Source: Mesorhabditis belari
Lineage: Eukaryota; Nematoda; Chromadorea; Rhabditida; Rhabditidae
Assembly (NCBI GenBank): GCA_958450365.1
Contig: CAUEEP010000733.1
Location: forward strand, 744,001 to 808,000
DNA: 64,000 bases
Direction of reading: 5' to 3'
Within the stretch, counting starts at the first letter, position 1. Every line of letters begins with the position of its first letter. Below the pieces are notes generated by a model. It was not told where the DNA came from and ran no database searches. It saw nothing but the letters and a program-made list of their open reading frames with translations. Below are positions 9,348 to 20,933 of this stretch, piece after piece. The position numbers were made by a program, and so were the translations under genes.

Positions 9348-12300
9348 ATGCGATTCCTTATCTGCATTCTACCAATAGTTGTTAGTATTTTCTATTTAGT
9401 TATTTAATATTCTTTTAGATTTACACCTTAGCTGACGAGGCAGCAAGTGGACAATTCACTACAGCTCCACAATGTCGATGCAAGGATATCGACGATTGTT
9501 CGGCTGACTTTTTCACAAAACAAGCAGCTTGCAAGAGAGAGTTAGTTGAAAAGATCTATTTATTATCAGAAATAGATCATTATTATCAGTTTCTTGAAAG
9601 AAAGAAAGAAAGTATGAGCAAATTTCAAAAGATTCCATGATTAGACCAAACTTCTTGAAATCTATAGTTAAAATGAACTGAATAACTTCAATTCTTTGAA
9701 TACTAGAAAAGATTTTAACTACTTTTATATACAATTTAAATATAAAGATGTAAAAATGGTTATTTTAGTCGATAAAGATCAATTTATTATCAGTTTCTTA
9801 AAAGAAAAAAAAAGAAAGTATGAGCAAATTCCAAAAAATTCCATGATTAGACCAAACTTCTTGAATATCTATAGCTAAAATTAATAGAATAAATTCTTTG
9901 AATATAATTAGAAAAGCTTTTAACTACTTTTAAATACAATTTAAATATAAAGATGTAAAAATGCTTACTTTACGAGAAATCGAATCACAAACTGAATCAA
10001 ATATTATGAATTTTGACTTTATTTACTCTAATAGAGCAAAGCAATTAAAGTTATGAGCTTTCTTTTTCAATAATCAAAATCTAAAACAACATTCCTTTCA
10101 TTCATTTACACAAAACTAAACATTAACCTTCAACCAGACTTCAACCAGCCTTTTTAGTTGGTCCCTTCAGTCTGACATTGATAGGGTTTATACCCAAAAT
10201 ATGTTCGATGTAGGCGATGATGGATTGTTGGATTGAAAGGGATGGCTTTCATCGGCCCTTTCATCTCTAGACACCTAATTATGTCTTTCTCTTCGACAGA
10301 CACATTCCTCTTTTTTCCAAAATTTTCTTTTCCCCCATCCTCATTTAGCTGCAATTGTATTTACGGTTGTCTTCAGAGAAAGCAAAAAATGAGAAACGTT
10401 TGGTGCTACAAGAATCCAAAATCTGTTTTCATCTTTCCCCCAAACAAAAATCGGTAATTTGTTGTATTCACCATCTCTTTTCCATTTCCAATTTGATTCG
10501 TCATGGTTTTTTCGCGAGAAAATGAAACGTATCAGCATTTCGAGAAATAGATAGTTGTATCAAAGATTCATTTAAATCGATATTCTCAAATTTCAGAGAT
10601 CAATGCTTGAACATACTGAAGAAAGTCGGTGATCCAAACAAAATTCGTCAATGTCTTGATATCGAGCACTCAACAGTGCATAAAGTTGAAGGATGTGTGA
10701 AGAAGAAGATCAATGGGGAATTAGGGTTTGTTTTAAAAGGCTTCATTCTGAATTCTGTTTTAAAGTTAGAATTAGAAAGTGTTAGCTAGATGTTAACTGT
10801 TAACTGCTAAGTAGAACTGTTAGCTAGAACTAGAGCTGTTAACTAGAACTGTTAACTGTAACTAGAACTGTTGACTAGAACTGTTAACTGTTAAGTAGTA
10901 CTGTTAGCTCGAACTAGAGCTGTTAACTAGAACTAGAGCTGTTAACTAGAACTGTTAACTAGAACTAGAACTGTTGACTAGAACTGTTAACTGTTAACTA
11001 GAACTGTTAACCGTTAACTAGATATCTAATTTTCATGAATAATTTCAAAACTAATAAACTGATGCCAAGCTTATACCATTTTGATAAAGATTTATTCCCA
11101 GTCCCCGGGTTGTTGGATGTGTTTGATGTATTCGTTTCCAGCTCACCCTGTCCCTTAATGCAATTTCCCTGTAGCGTGTGAGGGGTTGAAGAAAAAGAAA
11201 GAGAAAGGGAGATCTTTTCTCGTTTGTTCTCGTTGTTCCCTCTAGCGGACAGTCAGACGGCCTCAGTGGGGCTGAATGTAATTTGAGCCCTCTGTGTGCC
11301 CTTGTGAAGCTCCAGTGCAGCCTTTGGCAACATATCGACCCTATTTCTACAGGAAAAAGTGAAATTTTCAAAAATAACATTGATTTTGATTTCAATAACT
11401 GTAGCCAAGTAAGAAAATTTGAAGATTTTAGGGTAAACTTAGTCAAATACTTCAGAGAAATCTAAGATCATTGAATTTTATGGACTATGGAATTTGAAAA
11501 GGCTTGCAAAGGCATGCTTTGACTTGCTTTGGCTTGCAAAGGCTTGCAAAGGCTTGCTTTGACTTGCTTTGGCTTGCTTTGGCTTGCTTTGGCTTGCAAA
11601 GGCTTGCTTTGGCTTGCTTTGGCTTGAAACTGTTAACCATTTGATTAAAGTAACTTATGAAATTGATTAGGAATTTTGAAATATCGTAAATGATCTGAAA
11701 TTGGATGCAAATCTGCAATTGATTAGGTAGAAAAATCTGTAATTTCTCATTTTTTCTAGATAATTCTAGATTCTAGATGAAAAAGTGTATTCAATTTGAA
11801 TTTGAATTTGAATTTCAAAAACTGAATCCAATTTCCCATTCAACTTCAAAGCTTATTCAAAAATCGAAATGAGTCAAAGCAATTTAATGATCAACTTTGA
11901 CACCCAACCATTGAATGCTCATTAAAAGAAATTCCCCTCTTTTCCCTTCAGAAAACGACCGGCTGCGCACCCGAATAGTTTACATTTGCCCGGGAGCTCT
12001 TCTAGTCTTTCTTTTCCTTTTCCATTCCTTTTCCATTCGATTCCTTTCCCCTTTCCTTTCCCCCGAAGGGCAGTCTGTTCTTCAGTTTTCCCCTCCATTT
12101 CCCCTTTTGTGTATCTACTCTGTTTACCATGTTTGGGAAATGAAAAAGAAATTGAAAAGCATGAAACATAAGGGGAATTCAAGAAAGTAGACACAAATTT
12201 AAGCATTAACTGTTATTTTTCAATAGAATCATTGAGGATTGAGCATTCAAGAGTGGTGGTTATTGTTTAGCTATTGTTTAGCTATTGTTTAGCTATTGTT

Positions 12301-15300
12301 TAAAATGTGGGGTAAAATAAAGCAGAGCTTCTACTGTTCATTTGTAAATTTCCAAACCAGTTCACTATTTTATTGCCTAGTCTATTCAAAACAACTGTTC
12401 AAGATCTCATTATTGTAAAAAGAGAAATTGAGTGCCAAAGAAAGGGTGTGTTTTGATGTATTTAACTACAAAAGACAAAGGCAAAGTCTTATGCAAACGA
12501 AATGGATCTATTGCATTGAAATCTTCATCTTAAGCTAATCAAAATGAATTCAAAAATCAATAGTTTAATCTTTGATTGACTAGAAATGTTGTATAAAGTT
12601 TTGTTTTAGAAAAAGCACTTAATTCTATTCGTCCCTTTTTACCGCACAAGGCATTACTATCTGCTGGGCCATTTGGTAGTCGAGATCGATGTCTTTCAGG
12701 GCCATAGATGGGCATTTTGAGGGGAAAAGGAGGAGAGGAGACGGTTGGAGGGGGAAAGAGAATGAGGGGAAAGGGATGACTGACAGCCTTTTCCATTCAG
12801 CTTCTCCACTCGCGAATCGGAAGTGCCGAAATGGCGCGCTCTCCTCTCTTCCCCTTGAGCCTAAACCTCCGCTGGACCCTCTAGGGCCCTTCTGTCCCTT
12901 CTGTCCCTTCTGTCCCTTACTACCACCAAACAGATCCCCAATTTTGGATGGATAGGATTACGGTTGACTGAAGCTTTCCTTTCGAGCAGATGATGAATGC
13001 CACACTCGGGGTTTACACACAGAAATATATTCTCGAATCGTTTCTGTTAAATGAAATAGTCTAATTTGATGGTATAGAGATATTGAATCTGTTATTTTGT
13101 TATTTGAGAGCTCACTTACAGAACTTTAACAATTGAAGAGTAATTCTTGAATAGTTTAGATGCACAAATGATGCGATGCCGAAAAATCTGACGATTCCAT
13201 ACGTTATTATCCAGTAAAACAACTAAACTATACAAGAAAACAGAATTCTTAAAGCCTTTCCCCATTGAGTCACATTCACTTTCTATTCGACTATCCCTTT
13301 AGCAGAACTTTAACAATTGAAGACTAATTCTTGAATAGTTTAGATGCACAAATGATGCGATACCGAAAAATCTGACAATTCCATTGATTCCAGTGATCGA
13401 ATCACCGCTAGAAGATGATTCTGAAGGAGCACAGGCACAAGTAAGAGTCGAAACACAGAAATCAATGATTCTCTGAATTTATTTTCATTCTAGGAACCAT
13501 CTACTCCCAATCAGGTTCCTCCAGAACTTGGAAAGTATGTGATGTGCGTTGATCAATGTGCAATGGGTGATGATGCTGAATTCACTGGAATTGGACGACG
13601 AAAGAAACGATCGGCGATCAATTGCGCCTTCAAGTTGAAGTAGGGCTTTAAAAGTCCCCCCAAATTTCTTTCTTAGAGTTGAAAAATTTGGGACTTTTGT
13701 GTGGCAGTGAAAATTCCGTGTGGGATGACTTGTGTTTCGGTGCAGTGAAGCGTGGTAGAGACAGCTCTCAGCTCTCAGCTCTCAGCCGAGTCTCTTTCCA
13801 ATACTGACATGCAAAATGCATGTTGTCTCCATCACAAAATCTCTCTTTAGACACAAAAGAGGAACATTGTTCAGACAAGAAGTTAGAAAGTATTCTTTTT
13901 AAAGTTAATTTAAAGTTAATTTAAACTTTCTATTAGAAAGATCATTTTCTATAAGACTTTTTAAAGTTAATTTAAAGTTTCTATTAAAAAGATCGCTTTC
14001 TATAAGACTATATTCAAGAAAATAAGCTAGAAAGTAAGCTAAAGTTTATTGAAAAATTGATTACCAATAAAATACTTAAAGTATTGACTTTTTTAACTAG
14101 CTTTATTGTGCTCGTTGGATTTAACATAGTTAGATTGGTTGAACGATTCGATATCATGTTGGAGATCGTTGCAAAACTCGTTCTCCCTTGGGGGAATCGA
14201 AGGGAGATCCGGTCTGTCACTTTCTCGGACAAGCCATCTCTCTTCTCTCTAGATGTATCATCCGGCAATTGAAAAGAGAAAAGGGGAAAGGGTTGGGTAC
14301 AATTTGGAGAGCAAGGGAATTGCCTGTCTGTCCCACAAAGCCTTTTTCTCGTCTAAATGAAACTCAATGAAGACCTCGTTGATTGCTCGGGATCGGGAAA
14401 GTGTACAGAATTTGTTAATTTCAGAATAGATTTGAAAAAGATACGATTAGCTGAGTGAATAGTTTTTAAAGCTGAGTTACTGGTTACAGTAATCCAGCTT
14501 TGAACTGGTAACTACAGTAACTGGCTACAGAATTCAAAGTCATTTCAGTTATAGTCAATTTTTGAGCATATCTTTAGTCACAAAGTTCGTTTTTCTAACC
14601 AAAATCTCAACGCTTTCTCAACCAAAAGCTCCAATTTGCATCGTAGTGAAATATTCAAATACAAATCAATATCTACCATTGATTTGAGTTTAGTAAAACT
14701 GAGATTAGTGTGAGTTTAGTGTGAGGGTGAAGGCTGGAGCTCTAGAAGAAGGGGAAAAGAAAGAATTTCCGGTACACAACGATGAAAAGCGATAGATAAC
14801 TTACCAAATTTCCTCTCTTTCTTTTCACTTTTCTCTTCTTAAGTTCTGCCGATCGCTTCTTTCTTTCTCTCACTGATAGATGACTCTCAAATTTTCCACA
14901 AAAGCGTTCACTTTTGTGAGTTGATTGATTGAAATGAGTTTTACCCTAAGAAAAGAAATATAAAATGGTAAGATCAAAGTTTGAAGTGATTTTGAAAAAG
15001 CTGAGTGAATAGTTTTCAAAGCTGGGTTACTGGTTACAGTAACTGGCTAGAGTAACCCAGCTTTGAACTGGTAACTACAGTCACTGGCTACAGTAACCCA
15101 GCTTTGAACTGGTAACTACAGTCACTGGCTAGAGTAACCCAGCTTTTGAACTGGTAACTACAGTCACTGGCTACAGTAACCCAGCTTTGAACTGGTAACT
15201 ACAGTCACTGGCTAGAGTAACCCAGCTTTGAACTGGTAACTACAGTCACTGGCTAGAGTAACCCAGCTTTGAACTGGTAACTACAGTCACTGGCTAGAGT

Positions 15301-16564
15301 AACCCAGCTTTGAACTGGTAACTACAGTCACTGGCTAGAGTAACCCAGCTTTGAACTGGTAACTACAGTCACTGGCTAGAGTAACCCAGCTTTGAACTGG
15401 TAACTACAGTCACTGGCTAGAGTAACCCAGCTTTGAACTGGTAACTACAGTCACTGGCTAGAGTAACCCAGCTTTGAACTGGTAACTACAGTCACTGGCT
15501 AGAGTAACCCAGCTTTGAACTGGTAACTACAGTCACTGGCTAGAGTAACCCAGCTTTGAACTGGTAACTACAGTCACTGGCTAGAGTAACCCAGCTTTGA
15601 ACTGGTAACTACAGTCACTGGCTAGAGTAACCCAGCTTTGAACTGGTAACTACAGTCACTGGCTAGAGTAACCCAGCTTTGAACTGGTAACTACAGTCAC
15701 TGGCTAGAGTAACCCAGCTTTGAACTGGTAACTACAGTCACTGGCTACAGTAACCCAGCTTTGAACTGGTCACTACAATAACTCTCTACAGTGACCCAGC
15801 TTTGAACTGGTAACTACAGTAACTGGCTACAGAATTCAAAGTCATAGTCAAAGTGATTTCTCCCTAAATGGCATCTAAATGGCATTTAAATGTTCTAATG
15901 ACATTATTAATAAACTCTGATAACAGTCTGAGATCAATAAAAGATCAAATTCTGCAATGAATCTGTTCAAACTGTTCTAAAACTCGAGTCTTTTTTGCCA
16001 AAGTCAAAGCAATCAAAGAATTTAATCAATTGGTGAATTTGATGAAATGAATGCAAAAGCTTAAAATCATTCAAACCCAAAATGACAAGAAGAACGGTTT
16101 TCCCATTTCAATAGAACTCCTCTCCTGAAGGATTTCTCCCCAATGGTGGAAAGGGTCCGGAAATCCGGTGGTTGCCCTTTGGTCCTTTGGTCCTTAGGTC
16201 CGTTGGTCCCTTTCTTGTGCTCAATTTAAGATTGCTCCTTTCTCTAGGCTTTCTAAAACCGCCGCACCGTAATTATGCATCGTTACACTTGAGAGAAAGT
16301 GTTTCTTCAGAGCTTTTCATTATTTAACAGTCTTATAATTGGTCTTTATCTTGTAAAAATTTGAATTCTTTCTCTAAAATTCATAAAAAAATAATCTAAA
16401 ATTTGTTATCTTTTAGATGTGCCCTTTCTCCTCCAGACGATCGAATCCAACGAGCTTTCCTCGAGTGTGAGAACCAATTGGGCATTCAGCCACAGAAAAA
16501 GATCAAGGAGAGTTGCGAGTGCTTGAAAGGAGCTGGAGTCAAGATTGAATGTCCTATTGATTGA
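9348..16564 (+). CDS. Secreted cysteine-rich protein with dibasic processing site
   Basis: Exons: 9348-9380, 9419-9540, 10597-10725, then 13394-13440, 13494-13633, 16417-16564. The start gives a signal peptide (MRFLICILPIV then IYTLADEAASG). The mature part is rich in spaced cysteines: QCRCKDIDDCSADFF, EDQCLNILKKVG, RQCLDIEHST, EGCVKKK, then VMCVDQCAMGDD, INCAFKCALSPP, FLECENQLG and ESCECLKGAGVKIEC before the stop. A basic run RRKKRS precedes INCAF and could be a furin-type cleavage site. I do not recognise the family. The junction between 10725 and 13394 does not keep frame, so one exon (length 3n+2) is missing from the model, or the left and right halves are separate genes. The last donor, AA|GTTGAAG, was chosen by phase. 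Confidence 0.6.
9570..9995. repeat. Tandem duplication, about 215 bp, intronic
   Basis: Two diverged copies contain AGTATGAGCAAATT, CCATGATTAGACCAAACTTC and TATAAAGATGTAAAAATG, at about 9612/9818, 9636/9842 and 9743/9949. They lie in intron 2 of the cysteine-rich gene. Confidence 0.8.
10785..11022. repeat. Degenerate tandem repeat of CTGTTAACTAGAA
   Basis: More than a dozen irregular copies of AACTGTTAACTAGAACTAGAG. Intronic, non-coding. Confidence 0.85.
11495..11630. repeat. 10-bp tandem repeat GGCTTGCTTT / GGCTTGCAAA
   Basis: About 13 copies of a 10-bp unit alternating GGCTTGCAAA, GACTTGCTTT and GGCTTGCTTT. The minus-strand frame through it (CKPKQAKA) is a shadow of the repeat. Confidence 0.85.
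13118..13390. repeat. Direct duplication flanking a stray piece of a downstream gene
   Basis: AGAACTTTAACAATTGAAGA, then TTAGATGCACAAATGATGCG, occur at about 13121 and 13306. Between them, 13206-13305 is nearly the same as 18280-18362, which is coding sequence of the last exon of the small membrane-protein gene. The last part of the second copy contains the acceptor of the exon at 13394. Confidence 0.8.
14440..14545. repeat. Unexpanded copy of the 41-bp minisatellite locus
   Basis: It carries the same outer sequence as the array at 15000-15845 (AGCTGAGTGAATAGTTTT on the left, CTACAGAATTCAAAGTCAT on the right) but only about two units between. It looks like the ancestral form or a second insertion of the same repeat. 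Confidence 0.75.
15000..15845. repeat. 41-bp minisatellite, about 20 units
   Basis: The unit is CTGGCTAGAGTAACCCAGCT followed by TTGAACTGGTAACTACAGTCA. Spacing is exactly 41 bp over nine consecutive units (15181 to 15550), and the middle units are almost identical. Outer units carry CTACAG instead of CTAGAG. It lies in the last intron of the cysteine-rich gene. The high uniformity suggests recent expansion. Confidence 0.95.
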
Positions 16565-17674
16565 ATGTTCTATTGATTGAATGTCCAATTAATTGAATGT
16601 TCTATTGATTGAATTTAACGATTGTAATCTATCTGTACATAAACGATAAATAGTAAGGTATACGCTTTTTAGACACACCAAAGTCAGCTGTGATTTCTAG
16701 GAGTATCTTTAAATCTTTAACTTTTTGGTACCTAAAAGTTCTGATCTCATTACAACGAGTAAGCCGAAAGACAAATAAATACAAGATCAGATCTTTGCGA
16801 GAGATGGGAACCGTAAGAAAACGGATAACGACGGCAGCTGGTAGCACAGGTGGCACTTGGGATAGAGGGGAGAGAGGGGAGGGACAACGGGGACAAGAAG
16901 GACAACAGGGACAACAGGGACAACCAACACAGTCCAGGGTGAATGGGTGGTACCAGTCCCCGGGGGCAATCTACCGGAAACTGTACACTGGGCTCAATAG
17001 TGACATCCAATTAAGAAAATGGGAAGAAATGAGAGCGCAGTTTTTAAGCGAACATGGTTTTAATAGGTGGATCAAGTTCGAGATCAAGTTCAAGTTTAAA
17101 CAGTCAACTTTCTGATCTAGAAATGATTACTTTAAGTAGTGTGTGATCCAGATTGACTAGATTTAGTTGTACTAAGCGATAAGCGGGCTTGGAAAATTCA
17201 AAATTGACAGCAAATTGTCTATCGTATTATCAGCACCAAGAGTATGACTCATTTTAGGACATTATTTACAGTGAGTCAGTAAGTCTAAACGGGTAGCTGG
17301 CTTACTGTAGTTGGACTACTGTATATATGGCTGATCACTTTGGGGTTACGGTAGATCTAGAAGGGTTACTGTAACTTTATCTAGAAGAAGTACGGTAAAA
17401 CTTTAACAACTGTACTTTCCCATTAAACGTTCTCACATTCAGAATGTGATACCTAAGGTTTCTGGAGAAGCCAAGTGCCTAATTGCCATGAGAGGAGTGG
17501 GCCAGAGTGCTCCCTCATCTCTCCAACTCCTCCTCAGTCCTCCTTCAGGTCTTCTTTCCATCATCCCATTGCCTTCTCGTGTCAAATTAAGGTAATCAGC
17601 AAGCATTTCTTTTCTCCTTTCATCCCACATTACATTCGAATAGCCCATTATTTCACAAGATCTTTATTGATCGA
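16565..17674. other. Intergenic region between cysteine-rich gene and membrane-protein gene
   Basis: The stretch 16565-16615 repeats TTGATTGAATGTTCTA, starting inside the last exon. A purine-rich, GC-richer patch at 16850-16935 opens a frame reading GERGEGQRGQEGQQGQQGQ. It is repetitive, also open on the other strand, and not called as a gene. A pyrimidine-rich island spans 17480-17580. Confidence 0.5.
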
Positions 17675-18380
17675 ATGTCTCAAACTTCATCGGAATGCTC
17701 AGGTAGAAATTGAGTTTAAATAGCAAATAGATAAAGAATAAGCTATCTAACAAAAAGCCCTTAACAATAAGCACCTAACAATAAGCTATCTAACAAAAAG
17801 CTATCTAACGATAAGCACCTAACAACAGCACCTAACAATAAACAATACCTAACAAGCTATCTCACAATAAGCTATCTAACAAAAAGCACCTAACAATAAA
17901 CAATACCGAACAAGCTATCTATCAATAAGCTTTCAATTTTCAGATGACTTTGAAGACGACTTTTGGCCAAACATTCACATCTACATTCCAATGATGGCTG
18001 TGGTCTTTGGTTTGATTTTAATTTCATACCATCTTCTTCTATCAATCTTTTAGGTATACCAATTCTGGTGATTCTTGGGATTTGTTTGATTCAAATCAGA
18101 AATCGAAGAATCCAACAGCAACAGAGTGAAATGTTGCATAATCGTCGGCTCTCAACGTGGGCTTTCAAATGTTTTTCAAATGTTTTGAGTGTCATTAGCT
18201 TTCTACCGTACACAAAAGCCAGAAGAACAGAAAGATGCATTGATTTCAAAAGGATTGAGAGATTACTGTATAAATTATTATCCAGTAAAAGAGCTATACA
18301 AGAAAACAGAATTCTTAAAGCCTTTCCCCATTGAGCCACATCCACTTTCTATTCGACTATCCCCATCCATCCATCGATGA
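17675..18380 (+). CDS. Small single-pass membrane protein, unknown family
   Basis: Phase-consistent four-exon model: 17675-17702, 17944-18009, 18054-18143, 18199-18380, giving 121 aa. The start MSQTSSECS leads into an acidic stretch DDFEDDFWPN. Then comes one transmembrane helix at about residues 22-44 (IPMMAVVFGIPILVILGICL), a basic stop-transfer IRNRRIQQQQ, and a cytoplasmic-type tail with YRTQKPEEQKDAL and a proline-rich end (KPFPIEPHPLSIRL). It is probably a type III or I membrane protein with no signal peptide. I do not recognise the family. The exon 3 donor (C|GTCGGC) was picked because it keeps the conserved-looking frame in exon 4. A copy of part of exon 4 lies at 13206-13305. Confidence 0.65.
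17725..17935. repeat. Tandem repeat of AACAATAAGCTATCT
   Basis: About a dozen irregular units of CTAACAATAAGCACCTAACA and CTATCTAACAAAAAGC fill intron 1 of the membrane-protein gene, up to the TTTTCAG acceptor. Confidence 0.85.
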
Positions 18381-19842
18381 AGTGTGTGTCTGAATGGGTC
18401 TGTCCGTTCTCTTCCCTTTCCCCTTTTCTTTCATCCATCGGGCCCCTCCGCGGCCACAATTGGGCCCCCCTTCGGTCTTGGATCGGAGTGCCTCTCTCCT
18501 CTCCTTTTCTCCATCTCCCCTTCATCCTTTTTTTCTTTTTCCATCACATCTTCATCGAGGTCTTTGTAAAAGGCTATTATAGTCCTCCACAATAGATTCA
18601 AACAGAAAAGTTCGCTAAAATTAACCAATGAAAACTTTGATAAGATAAGTTGTATTTTGTAAGTAATAAAGTTTACTATAAGCTCAGAGTTATTGTAGAA
18701 ACAAAACTGGAAAGTTTATTTGATTAGCAAATCTTTGAAAACATTGATTCTCTTTGTAAGAAATAGAGAAATCTCTTCTCTATAGAAATTGTTGTTTTCG
18801 TTAACAAGTTTATCAATTAAAGTAACATTTTGTAAAAGTTACTTCAAACTCTAGAGTCTCAATCTTCAACAGTTGCTCTGGCTTCATTAGGCCAACCATT
18901 GTCGACCAAAAATTACAAGAAGTGGATGAAGAAAGAGGAAATTCTCGTCTTTGTGCCTAACAGCTTTCCTTTAGAGTCTGTCTCTTTTCCATCCAACACC
19001 ACAACACGAATTATCCCCCCAAAATTGGGCAGAACGGCTCTCCTCCTTTCCATTTTCCCCCTTTCTCCTGGTCGTTACTGAAAAGCTCAACACCTTCTTA
19101 CACAAGAGCACACAAGAGCCTTTGTCCCCTCACTCACTCACTCAAGAATTCGAGAATTTAAATGCTCTTTCTTGTTAAAAGTACAACAATTTAATGGTTA
19201 GATTAATCAAAAAAAAGGTTTAGTAACTTATTAGTAACTTAAAAACCTTTTAAAACTTTTAATTTTAGGCAATCTGGTAGTCTCTACGTGGGAAATCGCT
19301 CGAGATCGTGAAAAGAGATTGTATTTTTTTTAAATTCAATAAATTTTTTGATTTAATATTGATTCAAATATTGAAAAATGTGATGACATTGTAATTACTA
19401 ATTAATTAATCATACAAACTTACAAACAGCTCTCCTCCTTCTCCTTCTCCTTACTGAAACCTCAACAAATCAGTTTGATCTGATCTGACAGTTTAATCTA
19501 ACAAGTTTAATCTTCAGTACCAAGCTACAGATATCGTCTCACTGTAAGGTAAATACAGCAAAGATTACTTTAATTAAGCTATTCAAAGAAGCCACAGTCT
19601 TACTTTAGCACTAATATTAGCTTCCGGAAAAAGTAATATCGGTTTTGAGTTCCCGTTGTTGGCAATTTTCCAGTTCTTTGCTTTGCTCTTTATCTATTTT
19701 TCAATTAGATATCAGCTAGACACTCTATGCTTTCATATTAAATTTGATTTTCACAAATTTAACAATATTTTCAGGTACAAAATGCAAGACGAAAAGTTTC
19801 GACTTTGAGCCGCTTTTTGGTATGATTTTAAACAAGGGAAAT

Positions 19843-20440
19843 TGACGAGCTTAGTTGGAAACTTGTGCCCCAGTTGGTTGGAGCCTTGTGCCCCAGTTGG
19901 TTGGAGACTTGTGCCCCAGTTGGTTGGAGCCTTGTGCCCCAGTTGGTTGGAGACTTGTGCCCCAGTTGGTTGGAGCCTTGTGCCCCAGTTGGTTGGAGAC
20001 TTGTGCCCCAGTTGGTTGGAGCCTTGTGCCCCAGTTGGTTGGAGATTGTGCCCCCGTGTGCGGGGCCGGGGGGCCTTGTGCCCCAGTTGGTTGGAGACTT
20101 GTGCCCCAGTTGGTTGGAGCCTTGTGCCCCAGTTGGTTGGAGACTTGTGCCCCAGTTGGTTGGAGCCTTGTGCCCCAGTTGGTTGGAGACTTGTGCCCTG
20201 GAAACTTGTGCCCCGCGCACCTTATAGTCCGCTCCTGGCCTCATCAGATTATTTTTTGTTTTTGAAGAGTTTTCTTATGGGAGAAAAGTTCGAGAATCAT
20301 CAAAAATCAAAAAAAGTCGACACTTATTTTGACTCGAAAACTCTCCATTTTTTTGTTGAGGATGGGATCAGTGAATTGCGACGAAGATGGGAGCATTGGA
20401 TCAATAATAATGGAGAATATCTCATTGATTGTTGCTTTGT
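19843..20440 (+). pseudogene. Mariner transposase C-terminal relic interrupted by a minisatellite
   Basis: The frame begins EIDELSWKLVP and, after the tandem repeat, resumes PYSPLLASSDYFLFLKSFL, EKFENHQKSKKVDTYFDS and ELRRRWEHWINNNGEYLIDC. This is the C-terminal part of a mariner (Mos1-type) transposase around the third catalytic Asp (SDYFLF), ending in the family's RW...NGEY tail. The same words (ELGWKLVPH, PYSPDVAPSDYHLF) occur in the full mariner at 56-57 kb. The N-terminal two thirds and both terminal repeats are absent. Confidence 0.85.
19856..20205. repeat. 23/46-bp minisatellite derived from transposase sequence
   Basis: About 14 units of GTTGGTTGGAGCCTTGTGCC(CCA), alternating GAGCC and GAGAC, so the higher-order period is 46 bp. 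The unit is the transposase codons for ...LGWKLVP(H) repeated. A GC-rich interruption (GTGTGCGGGGCCGGGG) sits at 20053-20070. Neither 23 nor 46 is a multiple of three, so the array is open in several frames on both strands; those frames are not genes. Confidence 0.95.
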
Positions 20441-20933
20441 TTTTAGCAATAAACAGTTTTGTGACAAAAACCGACATGACTTTTTCCTGAACAATAGAAA
20501 AACAAAGGTTTTCTTGATTGATCTTTTGAATTGCTTTCATTTCATTGATGAAAGCAGAACGATCCCCGTTTCCCCTTTCTCGAATCTCTCGCCAAAGACC
20601 ATCTCTTTGAGGCTTTTTCCCGACGATAAACCCCGCCCTCTTTCACCCTCACTCGGACCAAATGCCCTTAGGCCCCGAGAACTGCCCGACCATCTCCCTC
20701 TCAGTCACAGCCAACCCCACCACTCACTCATCTTTTAGCTTTTCCTTTTCTTTTCCTTCTTTACTAGATCTGCTTTACTATTTGATTTGAAACTTTGTTA
20801 TTTTCAAGAAAAAATTAAAATCAGATTGAAATCTCAGCTCTGAAGCTTTCTCAAAATTCTTTACCAATCTCAATGCCACTTTTCAACAGATTTTAAAGTC
20901 TTTACAGTTAAACAGTTTCATATTTAGTGAGAA

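Larger units (their letters stand above)
18381..20933. other. Intergenic region with mariner relic
   Basis: It holds the mariner relic and minisatellite described separately. A candidate orphan exon at 18855-18960, after CTCTAG, reads PTIVDQKLQEVDEERGNSRL and ends in a stop; it could be the last exon of an unrecognised gene (confidence about 0.25). Pyrimidine-rich islands occur at 18400-18560 and 20560-20740. Confidence 0.5.

Noticed and set aside
15000..15845. Regular 41-bp repeats resembling a CRISPR array
   Set aside because: The units abut with no unique spacers, and the setting is a eukaryotic intron. It is a minisatellite.
16804..17115. Open frame with GERGEGQRGQEGQQGQ, collagen-like
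   Set aside because: The open frame comes from a short purine repeat, frames are open on both strands, there are no Gly-X-Y repeats of collagen length and no splice partners.
19828..20738. Long frames of up to 298 codons across the GTTGG array
   Set aside because: The repeat period is not a multiple of three, so all frames are open. Only the mariner-like tail has meaning.
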